From: Myxococcales bacterium
GTDB lineage: Bacteria > Myxococcota > Myxococcia > Myxococcales > Myxococcaceae
Direction of reading: 5' to 3'
Assembly (NCBI GenBank): GCA_016191815.1
Contig: JACPVI010000048.1
Span: forward strand, 62,001 to 126,000
DNA: 64,000 bases
The notes beneath the pieces are model-generated. The model was not told where the DNA came from, did not search any database, and worked only from the letters and a program-made list of their open reading frames with translations. Every line of letters begins with the position of its first letter. Position 1 is the stretch's first letter. Position numbers and translations under genes: made by a program. Positions 60,583 through 64,000 of this stretch are shown here, in pieces.

Positions 60583-61311
60583 TTGGAGGACTTGCAGCAC
60601 GCCCTCGCCGCCTACCGGAGCTTCGACCCCACCGGATGGGTGGGCTTCTACCGGGTCATCCCGATGTGGGCGGGCATCATCTGCGCGGCGGTGGGGGTTT
60701 TGGCCCTGGTCTTCGGCGGCGGGCGCTTCTTTCGGCTGGTGGCCGGCCCGATGGGCGCGCTGGTGGGCGGGCTGTGGGCCGCGGTGGTGGCCAACCGCCT
60801 CGGCTTCATCGGAGGCGAGGCCAAGGTCTCCGCCGCCGCTGCCCTGGTGCTCGGGGTGGCCGGCTTCGCCTACCCACCGGCCGCGGTCTTCTTCGCCTTC
60901 GGGGTGCCCTCTGGCCTGCTCGCCGGGCAGCTCGCCGGAAACAACGACTGGATTCTCGGCTTCGTGCCGGCCTTCCTCTTGTGCGGCGCGGTGGCCACCG
61001 CGTTCCATCGGCACATCGGGGCGGTCGCCTCCTCGGCAGTCGGGGCCTGGCTGCTCGTGGTGGGAGTCATGTCCGCCCTCCACCAGGTGGGAGGGATCGT
61101 CGCGGCGGTGGCTTCGCAGCCCTGGGGAGTCATCATCGCCGCGGCGCTCTTCGCCACCGCCGGCTCGGTGTACCAGATTGCGGTTCGCCCTTCCCCGGAG
61201 GAGGCGGAGCGGCTGAGGGCCGAGCGCACCCGGGCGAAAAAACGGCTGCACGAAAAGCGGGCGCTCGAGGAGCGCTGGTCCAACTACTCCGCGGACAAGG
61301 GCGAGCGGTAG
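60583..61311 (+). CDS. Integral membrane protein, unknown function
   Basis: A 242-residue protein with about seven to eight hydrophobic helices (e.g. IPMWAGIICAAVGVLALVFG) and a charged C-terminal tail of about 45 residues rich in Glu and Arg (EEAERLRAERTRAKKRL). It resembles DUF4203-type membrane proteins only loosely. TTG 60583 is chosen, with GGAG 11 bases upstream; TTG 60550 is an alternative. It stands in one unit with the small tail-anchored protein. Confidence 0.6.
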   Translation: MEDLQHALAAYRSFDPTGWVGFYRVIPMWAGIICAAVGVLALVFGGGRFFRLVAGPMGALVGGLWAAVVANRLGFIGGEAKVSAAAALVLGVAGFAYPPAAVFFAFGVPSGLLAGQLAGNNDWILGFVPAFLLCGAVATAFHRHIGAVASSAVGAWLLVVGVMSALHQVGGIVAAVASQPWGVIIAAALFATAGSVYQIAVRPSPEEAERLRAERTRAKKRLHEKRALEERWSNYSADKGER

Positions 61312-61391
61312 CCCGGCCGGGCGGTCGGCTCCCTCCCGAGCGTGTACGGGAGTGCCGATCCGTGATAGGCCGCGCTTCCGCCTCGCAAGCC

Positions 61392-62228
61392 ATGGGTCAG
61401 CCAAAGCGAAAAGAGAAGAGCGCGGAGGCCCCGGAGGCGGAGGTGCGCCCCGGCGAGCCTCCCTCCGCCGATGCCTCAAAACGACCGGAGGGCCTCTCCC
61501 TGAGGGGCTGGGCGGTGCTCGGGGCGGTGGCGCTCGCGCTCAACTTGCCGCTCCTCCACTACTTCCTGGTTCGGGGCCGGCCGGAGGCGACGCTCACGGT
61601 GCCGCATCGAGAGGACTTCGCCGACCCCGCCACGGTGGAGCGGAACTTCTGGAGCACCGGCGGCCACTGGCGCGTGGTGAACGGCGAGTTGTTGTCGCCG
61701 GGGGTGAAGAACAACCCGCTGTGGCTCAAGGCGCCGCTTCCGGACAACGTGGCGGTGGAGCTCGACGCCCGGTCGATGTCTCCCGAGGGGGACATCAAGG
61801 TGGAGATCTTCGGCGACGGCTCGGATCACGCCTCGGGCTACGTGTTCATCCACGGGGGATGGAACAACTCCCTCTCGGTGATCGCCCGGCTGGACGAGCA
61901 CGGCACTCCGCTCTCGCGCCTGCAGCAGGACGCGCAGCGGGTGGCGATCGAGCGGCGGCTTCCCAGCGCCGGCCTGGTGGAGACCGGGGTGTTCAAGCGC
62001 GACACCCGGATGCGGGTGGAGGCCCGGCCCTTCCCGGTGAAGATCGGCCAGACCTACCGCTGGCGCATCGAGCGGCGCGGCTCGCTGTTGCGCTGGCTAA
62101 TCGATGGCCAGCCCTTCATGGAGTTCGATGACCCCTTCCCGCTCAAGGGGCCGGGCCACGACCGGTTCGGTTTCTCCTCGTGGGAGGCGCAGCTCTACTT
62201 CGACAACCTGAAGGTGGAGCCGCTCTAG
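61392..62228 (+). CDS. Membrane-anchored jelly-roll domain protein
   Basis: A 278-residue protein: a charged N-terminus of about 37 residues, one membrane helix (WAVLGAVALALNLPLLHYFLV), then a concanavalin-like beta-sandwich (about 75-278: HREDFADPATVERNFWST, ELDARSMSPEGDIKVEIFGDG, DRFGFSSWEAQLYFDNLKVE). Such folds bind or cut carbohydrates; no active-site motif is clear. The stop codon TAG shares CTAG with the stop of rpoH on the other strand. Confidence 0.68.
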   Translation: MGQPKRKEKSAEAPEAEVRPGEPPSADASKRPEGLSLRGWAVLGAVALALNLPLLHYFLVRGRPEATLTVPHREDFADPATVERNFWSTGGHWRVVNGELLSPGVKNNPLWLKAPLPDNVAVELDARSMSPEGDIKVEIFGDGSDHASGYVFIHGGWNNSLSVIARLDEHGTPLSRLQQDAQRVAIERRLPSAGLVETGVFKRDTRMRVEARPFPVKIGQTYRWRIERRGSLLRWLIDGQPFMEFDDPFPLKGPGHDRFGFSSWEAQLYFDNLKVEPL

Positions 62229-63277
62229 CCCTCGGGCGTGGTGAGGTCGAAGTCGGGCATCTGTTGCCGCATGTACTCGCGCATGCGGCCAATCAGCGCG
62301 GCCTCGATCTGCCTGGCCCGCTCGCGGCTCACCCCGTAGCGGTCGCCGATGTCCTGCAAGGTGAGCGGCTCGTCGGCCATCAGCCGCCGCTCGAAGATGA
62401 AGCGCTCTTTGTCCTCCAAGGTTCTTGCGAACTCGGAGAGCTTCTCCCGAAACACCCTCTTCAACTGCTCGTTGCCCAGCCGCTCGTCCACCGGAGTCGA
62501 TTGGGAGGAGAGCAGCCGCTCGCCGCGCGCCGCCTTGCCGTCCTCGCCCACCGGCTCGTCGATGGACACCTCGTCGTGGCCGAGCCGCTGGTCCATCTCC
62601 ACCACGTCCTGCTCGGTCACCTTCAGCCGCTCGGCGAGGAGCTTGGGCGTCGGGTCGAATCCCTGGGCCAGCATCCTCTCCTGCTCCTGGCGGAGCTTGA
62701 AGAAGAGCTTCCTCTGGGCCTCGGTGGTGCCGAGCTTCACCATCTTCCAGTTGTCCATGATGTACCGGAGGATGTACGCGCGGATCCACCAGGCGGCGTA
62801 GCTCGACAGCTTCACACCCCGGTAGGGATCGAACTTCTTCACCGCCTGCATCAGGCCGATGTTCCCCTCCTGGATGAGGTCCAGAAGCGAGAGCGGATTC
62901 CGGTGGTACTCGTGGGCGAGCTTCACCACCAGCCGCAGGTTGGCCGCCACCAGCCGGTAGGCGGCCTTCACCTCGCCCGTCCTCTGGTAGCGGACCGCCA
63001 GCTCGTGCTCCTCCTCGCGGGTGAGGAGCGAATGCCGGCTCACCTCCGCCATGTACGCCTGAAGCGGATCGACCACCAGCCCGCGCTCTTTGGGCCTGGC
63101 CGGCACCAGCGCTTTGGACTTCTCGCCGCCCCATCGCTCGCCCTCCGGCACCAAGGGCTGCTCGCCTGGCTCCTGGCCGGGCTCCCCCTCGGGCGCAGCG
63201 GGGCGCTCGGGCTCTTTGCCCCGCTTCCCAGCCGTCGGTGTGCCGGGGCGTCCCTTCTTCCTGCCTCCCGGGGGCAT
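62225..63277 (-). CDS. rpoH: RNA polymerase sigma factor of the sigma-32 (RpoH) type
   Basis: A 350-residue group-3 sigma factor. Region 2 is LLDLIQEGNIGLMQAVKKFDPYRG with SSYAAWWIRAYI; the RpoH box QRKLFFKLRQ is present; region 4.2 is LTLQDIGDRYGVSRERARQIE. E. coli RpoH has 284 residues, so this one carries about 65 extra N-terminal residues (Pro/Glu/Lys-rich, low complexity). Myxobacteria have several RpoH-like factors, so a heat-shock role is likely but not certain. I chose ATG 63277; two upstream TTG codons are less likely. It shares its stop codon position with the convergent gene. Confidence 0.92.
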   Translation of the reverse strand: MPPGGRKKGRPGTPTAGKRGKEPERPAAPEGEPGQEPGEQPLVPEGERWGGEKSKALVPARPKERGLVVDPLQAYMAEVSRHSLLTREEEHELAVRYQRTGEVKAAYRLVAANLRLVVKLAHEYHRNPLSLLDLIQEGNIGLMQAVKKFDPYRGVKLSSYAAWWIRAYILRYIMDNWKMVKLGTTEAQRKLFFKLRQEQERMLAQGFDPTPKLLAERLKVTEQDVVEMDQRLGHDEVSIDEPVGEDGKAARGERLLSSQSTPVDERLGNEQLKRVFREKLSEFARTLEDKERFIFERRLMADEPLTLQDIGDRYGVSRERARQIEAALIGRMREYMRQQMPDFDLTTPEG

Positions 63278-63333
63278 GGCGATGATGTACAACAACCGGC
63301 CGCGCGCCGCGACGCGGGATGGGGGTGCGGAGA

Positions 63334-63339
63334 TAAGAT
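63334..63339 (+). promoter_or_regulatory. TAAGAT -10-like element 7 bases before the MNT gene
   Basis: TAAGAT, seven bases, then GTG 63347. No ribosome-binding site and no strong -35. Spacing fits a leaderless message for the second nucleotidyltransferase gene. Confidence 0.3.
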
Positions 63340-63346
63340 TCGCAGG

Positions 63347-63727
63347 GTGGAGTCCTTCGATGGCTACATCCGCGGCTGGCAGGAGCGCTGGCGCCGCCAG
63401 CGTTCGGAGGAAAAGCTGCGCGCCCTGGAAGCGCGAAGGACGGCGGACCAGCTCGCCGGCGTCTTGGCCGAGCGTTTCGGCGCTTCGAGAGTGGTTCTGG
63501 TAGGCTCGCTCGCGCGCGGCGAATTCCGGTCCGGGTCGGACATTGACCTGGCGGTCGAAGGCCTGAAGGACGATCTTTTCTTCAAAGCGGACGCCGAACT
63601 CGCCCGCCGAGCGGGGGACTTCGGGGTGGACCTCATTCCGATCGAATCTGCGACCGAGCGCTTCCGAGAGGCGATCGTCCGGGAGGGAGTCCTGTTACGT
63701 GACGCGACAACCGGAAAGACCCGCTGA
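63347..63727 (+). CDS. mntA: MntA-type nucleotidyltransferase antitoxin (second)
   Basis: A 126-residue nucleotidyltransferase. The N-terminus is helical and basic (WQERWRRQRSEEKLRAL); the signature VGSLARGEFRSGSDIDLAVEG (about 62-82) keeps the GS and the DxD pair. It belongs to the same family as the antitoxin at 47860 but is distinct in sequence. The HepT-like gene follows after one base. Confidence 0.85.
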   Translation: MESFDGYIRGWQERWRRQRSEEKLRALEARRTADQLAGVLAERFGASRVVLVGSLARGEFRSGSDIDLAVEGLKDDLFFKADAELARRAGDFGVDLIPIESATERFREAIVREGVLLRDATTGKTR

Positions 63728-63728
63728 G

Positions 63729-64000
63729 ATGTTCGTCCGTCTCGCCAGCGCTCTTCGCCTCGAGCGCGAAAGGCTCGCTTCCATCGTTCGCGAGTCGGAG
63801 GAGGCCTTGAGCGACTTCGCGACCCAGGAGCCTCCGCTACGTGAATTGCGCGGGATCGGCGACATCGTGCACGACTTCTACACGGGGGCGGAGCGCATCT
63901 TCGAGAAGATCGCCCCCGAGCTGAACGGGGGTGTTCCAGCCGGGCATGCGTGGCACCGCGAGCTTCTGGAGAATATGACGCTCGATCTTCCGAGCGTTCG
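63729..64000 (+). CDS. HepT-like protein, cut by the window end
   Basis: The first 90 residues of a protein (ATG 63729). The helical sequence VHDFYTGAERIFEKIAPEL and the following GHAWHRELLENM match the HepT-like toxin family that pairs with MNT antitoxins. It starts one base after the upstream stop. The RNase motif R-x4-H would lie beyond the edge or is not visible. Confidence 0.72.
   Translation, partial: MFVRLASALRLERERLASIVRESEEALSDFATQEPPLRELRGIGDIVHDFYTGAERIFEKIAPELNGGVPAGHAWHRELLENMTLDLPSV

Overview
The window is GC-rich DNA, densely packed with genes, from a delta-proteobacterium-like organism, most likely a Myxococcota member. The signs are MYXO-CTERM-type C-terminal sorting tails, an ADYC-motif lipoprotein, several large Ser/Thr kinases (one fused to an nSTAND NTPase and a formylglycine-enzyme-like domain), many lipoproteins with Asp-Ala-Gly or Cys-rich segments, and an FHA-domain sigma-54 activator. 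I see no rRNA, tRNA, CRISPR array, insertion sequence or phage gene, and no gene-free stretch longer than about 200 bases.

Layout. 1-4.3 kb: the end of a membrane protein, then prkA, a DUF444/YeaH gene and a radical SAM gene. 4.3-9 kb: a WD40 protein, a small Cys-rich protein, a methyltransferase, a second radical SAM protein and an HTH-EIIA regulator. 9.2-16.5 kb: a six-gene operon that looks like hydrogenase-4 (hyfBCEF, hyfG, fused hyfHI), but its large subunit has lost all four nickel-binding cysteines. It is therefore better read as an energy-converting hydrogenase-related (Ehr) complex. 16.5-22.4 kb: a secreted MYXO-CTERM protein, spoVR, an unknown protein, a soluble histidine kinase and an M23 peptidase. 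22.4-28.5 kb: glgP and dnaE. 28.6-33.7 kb: a receiver-kinase with an altered phosphorylation site, overlapping a 1235-residue Ser/Thr kinase fusion. 33.8-41.4 kb: surface lipoproteins and a spermidine-synthase-like membrane protein. 41.5-50.4 kb: vapBC, a small lipoprotein, an AI-2E-type permease, an esterase, an ATP-grasp enzyme, a Cys-rich lipoprotein, an unknown protein, a MntA/HepT pair and a solitary DNA methyltransferase. 50.5-57.1 kb: exported proteins, the FHA-sigma-54 activator and a second Ser/Thr kinase. 57.1-64 kb: a VWA membrane protein, a DUF4159 protein, small membrane proteins, rpoH and a second MntA/HepT-like pair cut by the window end.

How the parts fit. PrkA, DUF444 and SpoVR are normally encoded together and tied to stress or starvation. 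Here the first two sit with a radical SAM gene, and spoVR lies 14 kb away beyond the Ehr operon. With glgP, rpoH and the phosphorelay and kinase genes, the window leans toward energy and stress physiology (inference). Three toxin-antitoxin-type pairs and a lone methyltransferase form the accessory part.

Several start codons lack a Shine-Dalgarno site and have a TANNNT element 6-13 bases upstream, two of them with a good -35 box. This suggests that leaderless or nearly leaderless transcripts are common in this genome.
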